A stretch of 64,000 bases of DNA, taken from assembly GCA_030744755.1 (NCBI GenBank), contig JASLPY010000011.1:1-64000 (forward strand), in the 5' to 3' direction. Below are positions 37,095 to 45,167 of this stretch, one piece after another. Under the pieces are notes generated by a model. It did no database searches. It was not told where the DNA came from and saw only the letters and a program-made list of their open reading frames with translations. Within the stretch, counting starts at the first letter, position 1; every line of letters begins with the position of its first letter. A program made the position numbers and the translations under genes. The stretch is from Kiritimatiellia bacterium. GTDB lineage: Bacteria > Verrucomicrobiota > Kiritimatiellia > UBA8416 > JADHWI01.

Positions 37095-37135
37095 GGGGCT
37101 TCAGCCCCTGGTTTCGCCGAGTCTCTTGCTCGGCG
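37095..37135. terminator. paired hairpins between mntP and the 73-residue gene
   Basis: Two adjacent perfect stems: GGGGCT/AGCCCC at 37095-37108 with a 2-nt loop, and CGCCGAG/CTCGGCG at 37115-37135 with a 7-nt loop. They follow mntP on the minus strand and may attenuate or end its transcript; there is no long U-run. Confidence 0.45.
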
Positions 37136-37195
37136 TCTCTCGGTAAGACCACTGTCTCCAACTCAAGAATAATGCACAACTCGTGCCAACCCGGC

Positions 37196-37753
37196 TCACA
37201 TGGTGTGATCAACAAGAATCTTGATCCCGATTCCTATGAGCAACAATCCTGCGGCTATTTCAACTTTCTTTTCCAGGATGTGTCCCGTTTTGGCGCCTAT
37301 TCCGACGCCGATGAATGATAATACGAAGGTTGTGACACCAATCGCTATCAGGGGAACCAGGATGTGCTCATTCAATACCGCAAAACTTATTCCGGCCGCG
37401 AGGGCATCAATGCTCGTTGCAATGGCCAAGAGGCACAGTACGCGCGGGCTCAGTGGATGGGCCACTTTCTCAATGGCTTCAATCTTGAACGACTCGTAAA
37501 GCATCTTGCAGCCAACGGCGGACAGAAGACCAAAGGCCAGCCAATGATCGATTCCGCAGATCAGGTCCATTATCTTCATGCAACAGAGCCACCCGATCAG
37601 CGGCATGACCGCCTGGAACGAACCGAACCAAAGGGCCACGATGAGAGCGTGCTTTCTGGTGGGGGTCTTGATTGCAATTCCCGTGGCAATAGAAGCGGCA
37701 AATGCGTCCATGCCCAAAGCCATAGCTATAATCAGAATCGTCGGACAGCTCAT
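37196..37753 (-). CDS. mntP: manganese efflux pump MntP
   Basis: A 185-residue, six-helix membrane protein of the MntP family, exporting Mn2+. The two inverted half-repeats carry the family signatures ALGMDAFAASIATG (residues 11-24) and ATSIDALAAGISFA (about 113-126), whose Asp residues line the transport path. Starts 4 bp after zupT stops, so the two metal transporters are one operon, pairing uptake with export. Confidence 0.92.
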   Translation of the reverse strand: MSCPTILIIAMALGMDAFAASIATGIAIKTPTRKHALIVALWFGSFQAVMPLIGWLCCMKIMDLICGIDHWLAFGLLSAVGCKMLYESFKIEAIEKVAHPLSPRVLCLLAIATSIDALAAGISFAVLNEHILVPLIAIGVTTFVLSFIGVGIGAKTGHILEKKVEIAAGLLLIGIGIKILVDHTM

Positions 37754-37757
37754 AATC

Positions 37758-38561
37758 CTACATGAACAACAGCAGGCTTAACGCCATGACTGCCATTCCC
37801 ACGATTGTGCCGACTATTGCAATGTGCCCTGTACCGTACTCCCGGGCTGCCGGCAGGAGTTCATCCAGCGAAACGTAGACCATTATCCCGCCAACCGATG
37901 CAAACAGTATACCGAACGTGTTGTCTGAGAAAACCCATTTCAGCACGGTGTAACCCACGATGGCTCCGATAGGCTCAGATACACCGGAAAGAAACGACAG
38001 CCAGAAGGCCTTCTTCCGGCTTCCCGTGGCAAAGTAGATGGGTATCGACACAGAAATCCCTTCCGGGATATTGTGGATGGCTATTGCGATGGCAATGGAA
38101 ACACCTATTGTCGGATCCTTAAGTGCCGCCGCAAACGTTGCAAGTCCCTCGGGGAAATTGTGGATACCAATTGCGAGTGCGGTAAATATTCCCATACGCA
38201 GAAGACGTTCGTCGTGGTGATCTTCGGACATCTCTTCAACGCAATGGAGCTCGTGCGGGTTCTCAAACGACGGGATGAGCAGGTCTATCACCATGATGAC
38301 AAGGATGCCGCCGAAGAAGGACAGGACTGCAACCCATGTGCCCTGCACCTCTCCCATGGACGAAACTAAGGCGTCACGCGCTTTCACGAGGATTTCGACA
38401 AAAGAAACGTAGAGCATCACTCCGGCTGAAAAGCCAAGCGCCGCAGACAGGAATTTCTTGTTTGTGCGTTTCGTGAAAAATGCAAGCGCACTGCCAATTC
38501 CTGTTGCCAGCCCGGCGAGGGCCGTAAGGGAAAATGCCAGTAGAACATTACCTTCTTCCAT
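37758..38561 (-). CDS. zupT: ZIP-family zinc/divalent metal uptake permease ZupT
   Basis: A 267-residue ZIP transporter with eight predicted helices. The metal-binding motifs are present in helices IV and [13 protein letters not shown] and [13 protein letters not shown] His/Glu-rich loop ([17 protein letters not shown]) lies before helix IV, as is usual. It imports Zn2+ and related metals across the inner membrane. First gene of the zupT-mntP unit. Confidence 0.92.
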   Translation of the reverse strand: MEEGNVLLAFSLTALAGLATGIGSALAFFTKRTNKKFLSAALGFSAGVMLYVSFVEILVKARDALVSSMGEVQGTWVAVLSFFGGILVIMVIDLLIPSFENPHELHCVEEMSEDHHDERLLRMGIFTALAIGIHNFPEGLATFAAALKDPTIGVSIAIAIAIHNIPEGISVSIPIYFATGSRKKAFWLSFLSGVSEPIGAIVGYTVLKWVFSDNTFGILFASVGGIMVYVSLDELLPAAREYGTGHIAIVGTIVGMAVMALSLLLFM

Positions 38562-38630
38562 ATCATTCCTCTCGAGAAACGCTTCTCCAGCATGCTATCG
38601 ATGGCATAGAACTCTTGCAAATCCAAAAAT

Positions 38631-38705
38631 GGAAGCCCCGAAAGGGATAAACAAACAGCCCACGCATTCCTTCAGGGCCTGTATGTTCACCCTTTCAGGG
38701 CTTCC
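38631..38705. repeat. 16-bp inverted repeat between zupT and the peroxiredoxin gene
   Basis: GGAAGCCCCGAAAGGG (38631-38646) and CCCTTTCAGGGCTTCC (38690-38705) are inverse complements with one mismatch around a 43-nt spacer. It could be a factor-independent terminator for the peroxiredoxin transcript or a dispersed repeat. Confidence 0.5.
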
Positions 38706-38775
38706 TCAACCATCTCTATTCATTAACTCATTAAGTGCCGTATCGGACACTGAGTTCATACTGTCGGCATATGCA

Positions 38776-39363
38776 TTACGCGTGCTTTGCAAGGTATGCA
38801 GCTACGCCGTCCGCCGTAGGCGTCATCGCCTCCTCGCCATCTTTCCAATTGGCAGGGCAAACATCGCCGTGTTCTTCGGTGAACTGCAATGCGTCCAGTA
38901 TTCGCAGCGCTTCGTCAACGTTTCTGCCCAGTGGCAGGTCGTTTACTATCTGGTGCCTGACGATTCCTTCTTTGTCGATCAGGAATAGCCCCCTCAGTGC
39001 TACGGCTTCGTTGAAGAGTACATCGTATTCGCGCGAAATGCTCTTGCTCAGGTCCGCAACCAGAGGATAACCAATCTGTCCGATTCCTCCCTTCTCAGGC
39101 GGTGTGTTCCGCCATGCGAAGTGAGTGTACTGCGAGTCCACCGATACTCCCACTACTTCGGCGTTCTTAGCGTTGAACTTCGATAACGCCTTGTCAAAAG
39201 CCAGGATTTCCGAAGGGCACACGAACGTAAAGTCCAGCGGGTAGAAGAAGAGCACCACATATTTTCCTCTGTAGGACGATAGCGTCACTTCCGCGATGCT
39301 GTTGTCAGGCAGCACTGCCTCTGCAGTGAAATCCGGGGCCTCTTTAGTTACCAACACACTCAT
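38776..39363 (-). CDS. 2-Cys peroxiredoxin (AhpC/Prx1 class)
   Basis: A 195-residue thiol peroxidase that reduces H2O2 and alkyl hydroperoxides. The peroxidatic Cys lies in [15 protein letters not shown] (near residue 50) and the resolving Cys in HGDVCPANW near 168; [13 protein letters not shown] matches the GGLG-type loop of typical 2-Cys enzymes. Its promoter is a sigma54-type site 60 bp upstream, divergent from Ni-SOD. No ahpF is adjacent, so the reductant is probably a thioredoxin or NADH-rubredoxin route. Confidence 0.93.
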   Translation of the reverse strand: MSVLVTKEAPDFTAEAVLPDNSIAEVTLSSYRGKYVVLFFYPLDFTFVCPSEILAFDKALSKFNAKNAEVVGVSVDSQYTHFAWRNTPPEKGGIGQIGYPLVADLSKSISREYDVLFNEAVALRGLFLIDKEGIVRHQIVNDLPLGRNVDEALRILDALQFTEEHGDVCPANWKDGEEAMTPTADGVAAYLAKHA

Positions 39364-39424
39364 GTAGTTCCTCCTTTGGTTTGGTCTTTAATAGAGTGCA
39401 CCATTGCACATGCAAATGGCCATA

Positions 39425-39440
39425 TGCAGGAGGCATGCCA
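39425..39440 (-). promoter_or_regulatory. sigma54-type -24/-12 promoter of the peroxiredoxin gene
   Basis: Minus strand TGGCATG-CCTC-CTGCA: GG and GC are separated by exactly 10 nt, as in the TGGCACG-N4-TTGCW consensus. The start codon is 62 nt downstream. Confidence 0.65.
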
Positions 39441-39514
39441 GAACCGCCCAATTGCTGCATCCAGGACAAATAAACCCTCAAGTTCCCTTCATGAGGTACT
39501 TAAGATGAGAATTC

Positions 39515-39590
39515 CTGCCAGTAATGTCTCATCTAGCGATAACCCCAGTGAAACATGCAGCACTATTAACGAGACATAATTTCAGGGCAG
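39515..39590. promoter_or_regulatory. dyad candidate upstream activating sequence
   Basis: CTGCC...TAATGTCTC (39515-39530) is mirrored by GAGACATAA...GGCAG (39571-39590), centred between the two divergent sigma54 promoters. The position fits an enhancer-binding site shared by both genes. Confidence 0.4.
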
Positions 39591-39699
39591 GTCACCGTTT
39601 CCTGCGGCTTGTTCGAGTTCTCATCCTCCACTCTATAGGCTCCAGCCGTCAGCATGGCGTCTGACCCGAATGACATGTGGCTATTCTGGATAGGGTCAC

Positions 39700-39715
39700 T
39701 GGCACGTTTCGTGCA
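39700..39715 (+). promoter_or_regulatory. sigma54-type -24/-12 promoter of the Ni-SOD gene
   Basis: TGGCACG-TTTC-GTGCA: the -24 element matches consensus fully and GG-N10-GC spacing is exact; the -12 element has one mismatch. The start codon is 75 nt downstream. Confidence 0.7.
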
Positions 39716-39789
39716 TGCATAGGGTGAAAAACCAAGTACAAATACACGAAAGGCAGGAACACTGCAAAAAGTCAGAGAAAGGAAAGATT

Positions 39790-40272
39790 ATGAAAGAAGG
39801 TAGAGCGTTGACAGTGAGAAGTTTGTATGTGTGGTCCTTGATGCTGATGGCGGGAACAGCCCTTGGCCATTGTCAGATTCCGTGCGGGATATATGGAGAT
39901 GCAACAAGGATAACCATCCTTCACGAACATGTTACAACCATTGAGAAATCCATGAAGCTTATCGGCAGTCTCTCCGGGGAGAAGCAGCCCGACAACAACC
40001 AGATTGTCCGATGGGTCGTCAACAAAGAGGAACATGCGGACAAGATTGCCCATATAGCTACGCAGTACTTCCTTGCGCAACGTACGAAACCCGTCTCGAA
40101 AGATGACAAGAAGGCTTATAATGAGTATTCAGACAAGCTTACCGTGCTTCACGAGATTATCGTTGCCAGCATGAAATCGAAGCAGTCCCTGGACTCGGCC
40201 AACGCGGCCAAGCTCCATGCGCTGGTTGATAAACTGGCTGCCCTGTACGGAATAAAACAACATAAGCATTAA
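39790..40272 (+). CDS. sodN: exported nickel superoxide dismutase
   Basis: A 160-residue Ni-SOD family protein converting superoxide to H2O2 and O2. The nickel hook appears as HCQIPCGIYG; ligands His1, Cys2 and Cys6 of the mature enzyme correspond to His27, Cys28 and Cys32. Uniquely informative: the hook is preceded by a standard Sec signal peptide (SLYVWSLMLMAGTALG), so signal peptidase cutting after Gly26 would directly expose the N-terminal His. In Streptomyces-type enzymes a dedicated peptidase removes the leader; none is encoded nearby. The helical remainder (NKEEHADKIAHIATQYFLAQR) fits the four-helix bundle. Confidence 0.88.
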   Translation: MKEGRALTVRSLYVWSLMLMAGTALGHCQIPCGIYGDATRITILHEHVTTIEKSMKLIGSLSGEKQPDNNQIVRWVVNKEEHADKIAHIATQYFLAQRTKPVSKDDKKAYNEYSDKLTVLHEIIVASMKSKQSLDSANAAKLHALVDKLAALYGIKQHKH

Positions 40273-40295
40273 CATGTTCGAACGGTCTGTGGGCC

Positions 40296-40336
40296 CTTTG
40301 TGTGGGCGGGCCACCCCGTGGCCCGCCCACACAAAG
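40296..40336. terminator. perfect 19-bp hairpin after Ni-SOD
   Basis: Arms 40296-40314 (CTTTGTGTGGGCGGGCCAC) and 40318-40336 are perfect inverse complements around loop CCC. There is no downstream T-run, so it may be a processing or repeat element rather than a simple terminator. Eighteen nt of it (40301-40318) recur exactly at 63601-63618. Confidence 0.65.
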
Positions 40337-40381
40337 CTTCATGCCTTGTCATCATGGATAGACCGAAGAAAGAAGTTCGGG

Positions 40382-40576
40382 ATGCCTTTTGTCAGAGTTT
40401 CAGGGATCGAGGGGCTGGTTTACGTTCCCGATGAAGAGAGCGGCCCGAAGAAACACAATTGCCCGGACTGCCTGTCCTGCGGATGGTGCAGCGATAACCG
40501 CTGTGACGCCTGCCTCGCAAAGAAGAACTGTGGCGGATCCAAAAGCGTGCAATGTAAGCGAAAGCGCAAGGGATGA
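40382..40576 (+). CDS. small cysteine-rich protein
   Basis: A 64-residue protein with eight Cys between residues 24 and 47 (CPDCLSCGWC, CDACLAKKNC) and a basic tail. The spacing suggests a metal-binding knuckle or zinc ribbon. ATG at 40382 follows the hairpin; an ATG at 40274 would read through that perfect stem and is less likely. No family recognised. Confidence 0.5.
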   Translation: MPFVRVSGIEGLVYVPDEESGPKKHNCPDCLSCGWCSDNRCDACLAKKNCGGSKSVQCKRKRKG

Positions 40577-40606
40577 CGGCCATCTACATCGCTGGTTCTC
40601 TTAAGC

Positions 40607-41365
40607 TCAGTGTTCACCCGTAGATGCCAGGCTTTCCTTGCGCTCTTCCACGGCGGTCTTGTGAGCGTCATCACCTTGCGGACCGCAGCATCTCTGATCA
40701 AGCTCCTTTAGGAGCGAGTCCCTTCCATACATAAGCAGCACGTCTCCCGCCCCGATTTCCGTCTGGCCCTTGGGGGCGCCAATGTAACTGCCCGTGGCGC
40801 GTCTTATGCCGATTACCATGACACCCTCGTCCGACAATCTCATGTCACCCAGTGATCGTCCAGCCAGCCAGTTGTCCTCTTCTACGAACAACTCCTGGAT
40901 CTGGTGGTTCTCGGACAGATGCAGAAGACTCGCGTAGTCCCTGACCTCGATGTCTGTCCATCTCTTCAGGGCCCATGTTATAACCCGCGACAGCCACTGA
41001 TCCAGTGCTTTGCTTGTGGACATGAACCACAGCACAAGGAGACCGATTACCAACAATCCGATTCTCAGGGGCAAGGAATACGGGGACGTCCCTTCGTCCA
41101 GGAATGCGAGAAGCAAAGAGGCAATGGCGGAGATGATTCCCGCGTTCCCGGTAAGCATGAGGACCATCACCACCCGGCGCCGGACGGGATGATTCACGAT
41201 GCTCTCTGACTCATGCGTCGTGAAGCCAACGCCCGTAAACGCTGACCGCGCCTGGAATCTTGCCATCTCGCGCGAGAGTCCGGTATGGACAAGCGCGACT
41301 GTCGCCACCCTGGTAACTATCAGCAGTATTGTTAGAATCGTCAGTAGCGATAGAATCGAAATCAT
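40607..41365 (-). CDS. membrane protein with TrkA-C domain and TrkH-like loop
   Basis: A 252-residue protein with three to four membrane helices in the first 120 residues and a TrkA-C/RCK-C ligand domain at the C-terminus (GRSLGDMRLSDEGVMVIGIRR, IGAGDVLLMYG). Between helices 1 and 2, ARFQARSAFTGVGFTTHESE resembles a TrkH/KtrB pore loop, yet only one such loop is present. It may form oligomers or regulate cation flux; transport is not proven. Start at 41365 overlaps the stop of the ArsR gene (ATGA) and has GAGGGGA upstream. Confidence 0.75.
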   Translation of the reverse strand: MISILSLLTILTILLIVTRVATVALVHTGLSREMARFQARSAFTGVGFTTHESESIVNHPVRRRVVMVLMLTGNAGIISAIASLLLAFLDEGTSPYSLPLRIGLLVIGLLVLWFMSTSKALDQWLSRVITWALKRWTDIEVRDYASLLHLSENHQIQELFVEEDNWLAGRSLGDMRLSDEGVMVIGIRRATGSYIGAPKGQTEIGAGDVLLMYGRDSLLKELDQRCCGPQGDDAHKTAVEERKESLASTGEH

Positions 41366-41697
41366 GTGTAATCCCCTCGAAAACTCTTTCTCCCTTTTCT
41401 CATGCAATTCAGAATAGTGAGCGAATTCGCGTCCGCTATGCTGTACCAGATCTCTCTGCCGCGTCTATTTGAACGAATTAGCCCGGCTCGTTTCATCCGA
41501 TTGAGGTGATGCGAGACGGTTGCCTGTGGAAGGCCTATGTTCTCAATCAGCACGCGAACGGGGCTCTCTCCCAGCAGGTCAAGCAACTCCACGATTCGCA
41601 GCCTGTCGCGGTGTGCAAGCACCTTAAGTGATTCGGCCATACTTGCCATGAAGTCTGGCGGAAGGGTTTCCGGATTGTGATTTCGGTTTGAGTTCAT
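41362..41697 (-). CDS. ArsR-family winged-helix repressor
   Basis: A 111-residue ArsR/SmtB-type regulator with HTH_20 features: MAESLKVLAHRDRLRIVELL, then IGLPQATVSHHLNRMKRAGLI as recognition helix and GREIWYSI wing. The metal-binding ELCVCD motif of ArsR/SmtB is absent, so it probably senses something else. The stop overlaps the start of the TrkA-C gene, so the two proteins are made together. Palindromes at 41708-41737 just upstream are probable operators. Confidence 0.88.
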   Translation of the reverse strand: MNSNRNHNPETLPPDFMASMAESLKVLAHRDRLRIVELLDLLGESPVRVLIENIGLPQATVSHHLNRMKRAGLIRSNRRGREIWYSIADANSLTILNCMRKGRKSFRGDYT

Positions 41698-41707
41698 GCG
41701 GCTTCTT

Positions 41708-41737
41708 ATACATCTATGTATCTAGATATTGCAATAT
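41708..41737. promoter_or_regulatory. overlapping AT-rich palindromes, ArsR-type operator
   Basis: Three dyads within 30 bp: ATACA-TCTA-TGTAT (41708-41721), TATCTAGATA (41719-41728) and ATATTGCAATAT (41726-41737). They sit 10-40 bp before the ArsR gene start, suiting autoregulation by a winged-helix dimer. Confidence 0.6.
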
Positions 41738-41790
41738 ACAAATGCACAGAAATAGCGGCCTCTGAAATGGTCGGTTCTTCATCCGCCTGT

Positions 41791-41967
41791 CTACTTGCCT
41801 AGAGGCATTGGATTGCAGAGATTCCTATCGGAGTTGGCGACCCTGCCGCAGTTGAAGCAAATGAATCTCGGCTCGTTTACGAGTTCGCGAATTTCATCAA
41901 ACTTGCCCTTGCTCACAAGAACGCAGAGATGCCCGATATGGTCCCCTTTGCACGCTGAATCTGCCAC
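41791..41967 (-). CDS. 58-residue CxxC small protein
   Basis: Short gene. GTG start with GAGGAG 8 nt upstream, reading MADSACKGDHIGHLCVLVSK and then a CxxC (FICFNCGR) and NLCNPMPLGK ending. Six Cys-type positions and the compact lysine-rich middle recall small conserved proteins of delta-proteobacteria and related anaerobes with the same GHLCVLVS/FxCFNCGRVA pattern; no function is assigned. It lies between zwf and the ArsR pair on the same strand. Confidence 0.7.
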   Translation of the reverse strand: MADSACKGDHIGHLCVLVSKGKFDEIRELVNEPRFICFNCGRVANSDRNLCNPMPLGK

Positions 41968-42040
41968 GGCTGTTATCTCCTCTTCACTTCGTCACTGCTT
42001 GTGGCACCGGGATATTCTTGTCCCTGTGCCTGTCTATCAC

Positions 42041-43489
42041 TCACAAAATCCTGTCTATCGCCGGGCCGAGCGAACCGAATTCATATTCTGCAGGCATTAC
42101 ACGCTCTTCACTGAACCGCTGCAAGACTGGAGTGAAGATATCCCAAGCGGCCTCCAGTTCATCGGAACGGATAAACAGACTCTTGTCCCCTTCTATCACA
42201 TCCATCAGGAGACATTCATATGCATCCGGGATGGACGCGCCGAAAGCCAGCTGGTAGCGCAGGTTCAGGTCCGTCTTCTCCAACACGACATCCAGACCGG
42301 GCTGTTTACTTACAATACTCAGGAACACGCCTTCGTCCGGTTGAATTCTTATCACAAGTTCGTTCGATGGAAGATGCCTCGCACCCATACCGAAGATGTT
42401 ATCCTCAACATCCCGGAACTGCAACCGCACCTCGTTCTCCCTTCTATTCATCCCCTTACCTGCCCGAATGATAAACGGTACACCTTTCCATCGCTCGTTG
42501 TCGACGTAAAGACGTGTTGCGGCAAACGTTGGGGTAATGGAGTCGGCCGGAACGCCGTCCTCCTCTTTGTAACCGATCCGTTGTTTGTCTTTCCATTTGG
42601 AAGCTGTGTACTGTCCCAGCACAACGTCTGCCTTGGAAACGAAGTTTATACTCTTGAGTACCTTAACCTTCTCATCCCGTATGTGCCTTGCGTCTGAGAT
42701 CTTCGGCCTCTCCATGGCTATCATGGCAACAATCTGCAGAAGGTGATTCTGAACTACGTCACGTATGATTCCGTAGTTGTCGAAGTAACCGGCCCGGCCT
42801 TCGATCCCGATATTCTCACGCCAGTCCACCCACACTCTTTCTATGTACTTTCGGTTCCAGATCGGCTCAAATACGAGATTTGCGAAGCGCAGCACCATCA
42901 GGTTCTGGATTACTTCTTTTCCCAGGTAGTGGTCGATACGGTAGGTCTGTTCCTCTGTGAATACGTTCGCCAGTTCGTGGGTTAGATGATCTGACGATTG
43001 TCTATCCCGCCCGAACGGCTTCTCTATGACAACCCTGGACCAGGGATCACCTCCACCACACCGTACGAGTCCTGCATTCCCTATTGACCTTGCCACATCA
43101 ACAAATATGGCCGGAGGAATGGCCAGGTAGAAAACCATGTTCGGCAGCTGGGGACCTCCTTCCTCCCGCATGAGCTGAAAAAGTGACAGAAATGAATCAG
43201 CAGAATCGTATGCCCCCGAGAGATAGTGACACCTGTCCAGAAACTTCCTGATGTAGTCCCCGCAGGAATGTCCCGGAACGTATCGGCAGGTCAGTGCCGA
43301 CGAGATTCGCTCCCTGAATTGATCGTTATCCATGGCCGACCGTGCAAGCCCGTATACGCTGAACCGCTCCGGCAGCAGGCCCTGGCAGTACAATGAGAAC
43401 AACGCAGGATATATCTTCCGCCGTGCAAGATCACCTGAGGCGCCAATTACGATAAAATCCAGGGGATCCCTGCCTACTTCACTCATCAA
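42041..43489 (-). CDS. zwf: glucose-6-phosphate 1-dehydrogenase
   Basis: A 482-residue enzyme making NADPH and 6-phosphogluconolactone from glucose-6-phosphate. The NADP site reads IVIGASGDLARRK and the substrate/catalytic motif RIDHYLGKE lies near residue 190, with EKPFGRD before it. It ends the antioxidant series, starting with an ATGA overlap on dsbD, which suggests that NADPH supply is co-ordinated with peroxide defence. An ATG 3 nt later (43486) is equally possible. Confidence 0.95.
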   Translation of the reverse strand: MMSEVGRDPLDFIVIGASGDLARRKIYPALFSLYCQGLLPERFSVYGLARSAMDNDQFRERISSALTCRYVPGHSCGDYIRKFLDRCHYLSGAYDSADSFLSLFQLMREEGGPQLPNMVFYLAIPPAIFVDVARSIGNAGLVRCGGGDPWSRVVIEKPFGRDRQSSDHLTHELANVFTEEQTYRIDHYLGKEVIQNLMVLRFANLVFEPIWNRKYIERVWVDWRENIGIEGRAGYFDNYGIIRDVVQNHLLQIVAMIAMERPKISDARHIRDEKVKVLKSINFVSKADVVLGQYTASKWKDKQRIGYKEEDGVPADSITPTFAATRLYVDNERWKGVPFIIRAGKGMNRRENEVRLQFRDVEDNIFGMGARHLPSNELVIRIQPDEGVFLSIVSKQPGLDVVLEKTDLNLRYQLAFGASIPDAYECLLMDVIEGDKSLFIRSDELEAAWDIFTPVLQRFSEERVMPAEYEFGSLGPAIDRIL

Positions 43490-45117
43490 CCTTTCCCCTT
43501 CGTTTTAGGCAACAACACCACGTATGTGGGTAGGCCTTTTACTTTCAAGTGATCCAGCACGGCTTTTGTGTCCGGATCACTCATGTTCTCTGCCCTGTAC
43601 TTCACCTTGACGAATGGCTCGAGCCGGGCGCGCACATCGTCGTTTTTGAACGTCGTCTTCTCCATCTTCAGGCAGCTTTTGCAGGAGCTTGCCCAGAAAT
43701 CGAGAAAGACGGGATTCTCCGTGTACCTGGCCTTGACCAGTGCCGGTTCCAGGGATGTGAGCCAGTCCCCTGCTTCAACAAGCGCATGCTGAGCTGCAAC
43801 AACCGATTCCCGGCTGGAAGCGGACCTGTTACGCACCAGGGTTGACCCGAGCAACGCATACCTGATAGCAAAGACCAGGATAAGGACCCCAAACCCGTAT
43901 TTAACCTTCTCCATCCATTTGCCCGGCTTTGGAAGAAAGGACAACCCGGCCCCCGCAAATGGCCATGGTAAGGCCATACCAACCCCCAACAGGAAGGGAA
44001 GAAGCAATCCGGCAACGCTGCCCTTGGAGTAAATATCAGCAGACAGAAGGAGAACGGAGATCACTACAGGTGCCACGCAGGCTCCGGCCAGCAGGGCCGC
44101 TACTGCACCCAGGATAAATGCCGTGACAAATCCGCCGCGCTGCCCGGATGTGCCGCTTTTCTGAAATCGTGAGAAGTCAATGTTCAGAATCCCGAACATT
44201 GCGAGGGACATAACAATGAAAAGCGCAGCGATCGAGAAGTTGAACCATGGAGAGGTGTTAAGGGCGCCGAAAGTCGACCCCGTCAAGACAACTGCCAGGC
44301 CAAGGGCCCCATACACGAAGGCGATTCCCAATCCGTACGTCCCTCCAAGCGCAAATCCCCTTCCGCGGGATCCGGCCTGTGCTCCGGCACCAATGATCGC
44401 AATGTTGATGGGAATCATCGGGAGAACACAAGGCGTCAGGTTCAGCGTCAGACCACCAGCAAGTATTATCACGAGAACCAACCACATTCCCCGGTCCTTA
44501 AGGGTTGAGGCGAGCGAGTCTCCCGCAGCGGCACTCCCTGCCTCAGCACTGTCGAGGAACGCAATGAACTTCTCCGGCCCTGAGTAACCGACCATCGATC
44601 CGCCAACCGTAAAGCCTTTCATCAGTTCCTTCCAGGTGCCGCTCGTAGCAGGTGCTGGAGATCCGTTTTCTTCGACCGGCGGCTCTTTTTCCTCGCTGAC
44701 GCCATCAGCGGAAATGACAAAGGTCTTCGTAGAAGGCAGAAAACAGAGCATGGGGGATTTGCTGCATCCCTGGTAGGACACACTGATTCTGAGGGGTAGC
44801 TGCGTTCCCGCCTTAACTCCATACAGGAACTTAATGTCCTGTTCGTATATCCCAACCACCTTGTCGAAAAAACTGTCATACTGTTCCTTCGGCGTCGGAG
44901 ACTGCCTGACAACCAGGGCGTCCCCGGCATCAGCTTTCACGACAACCTGGTCAGCATAGACATAGTGATTCGATGGAATCATAAGGCCTACAGATAAAGA
45001 TCTGTCGCCTTCAGTTACCGAAGTTTCAACCGTAACCGAGAACGGATCCTGCATCTGCGCCAAAGCCGCGTGCGCGAGCACAAAAGTGCCCAGCATTGAG
45101 ACGACTAATCTTCTCAC
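43486..45117 (-). CDS. dsbD: thiol:disulfide interchange protein DsbD
   Basis: A 543-residue three-part protein that moves reducing power from cytoplasmic thioredoxin to the periplasm. Signal peptide MRRLVVSMLGTFVLAHAALA. The alpha domain keeps a Cys pair (QGCSKSPMLCFLP). The membrane domain of eight helices has the redox cysteines in NLTPCVLPMIPI and LAGACVAPVV. The C-terminal thioredoxin-like domain has WASSCKSCLKME (CxxC = CKSC). The GTG start at 45117 has GGAGG 6 nt upstream; longer frames lack this. Likely reductant source for MsrBA and exported thioredoxin-fold proteins. Confidence 0.9.
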   Translation of the reverse strand: MRRLVVSMLGTFVLAHAALAQMQDPFSVTVETSVTEGDRSLSVGLMIPSNHYVYADQVVVKADAGDALVVRQSPTPKEQYDSFFDKVVGIYEQDIKFLYGVKAGTQLPLRISVSYQGCSKSPMLCFLPSTKTFVISADGVSEEKEPPVEENGSPAPATSGTWKELMKGFTVGGSMVGYSGPEKFIAFLDSAEAGSAAAGDSLASTLKDRGMWLVLVIILAGGLTLNLTPCVLPMIPINIAIIGAGAQAGSRGRGFALGGTYGLGIAFVYGALGLAVVLTGSTFGALNTSPWFNFSIAALFIVMSLAMFGILNIDFSRFQKSGTSGQRGGFVTAFILGAVAALLAGACVAPVVISVLLLSADIYSKGSVAGLLLPFLLGVGMALPWPFAGAGLSFLPKPGKWMEKVKYGFGVLILVFAIRYALLGSTLVRNRSASSRESVVAAQHALVEAGDWLTSLEPALVKARYTENPVFLDFWASSCKSCLKMEKTTFKNDDVRARLEPFVKVKYRAENMSDPDTKAVLDHLKVKGLPTYVVLLPKTKGKG

Positions 45118-45167
45118 TGTATACCTCCAATTGGCGCACCACCCCCTTTTAGTCTCAGACGGCAATT

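Larger units (their letters stand above)
39364..39789. other. 426-bp divergent control region of peroxiredoxin and Ni-SOD
   Basis: No gene. It contains two sigma54-type promoters facing outward (39425-39440 and 39700-39715), with a long dyad in the middle at 39515-39590 that could bind an activator. Confidence 0.6.
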
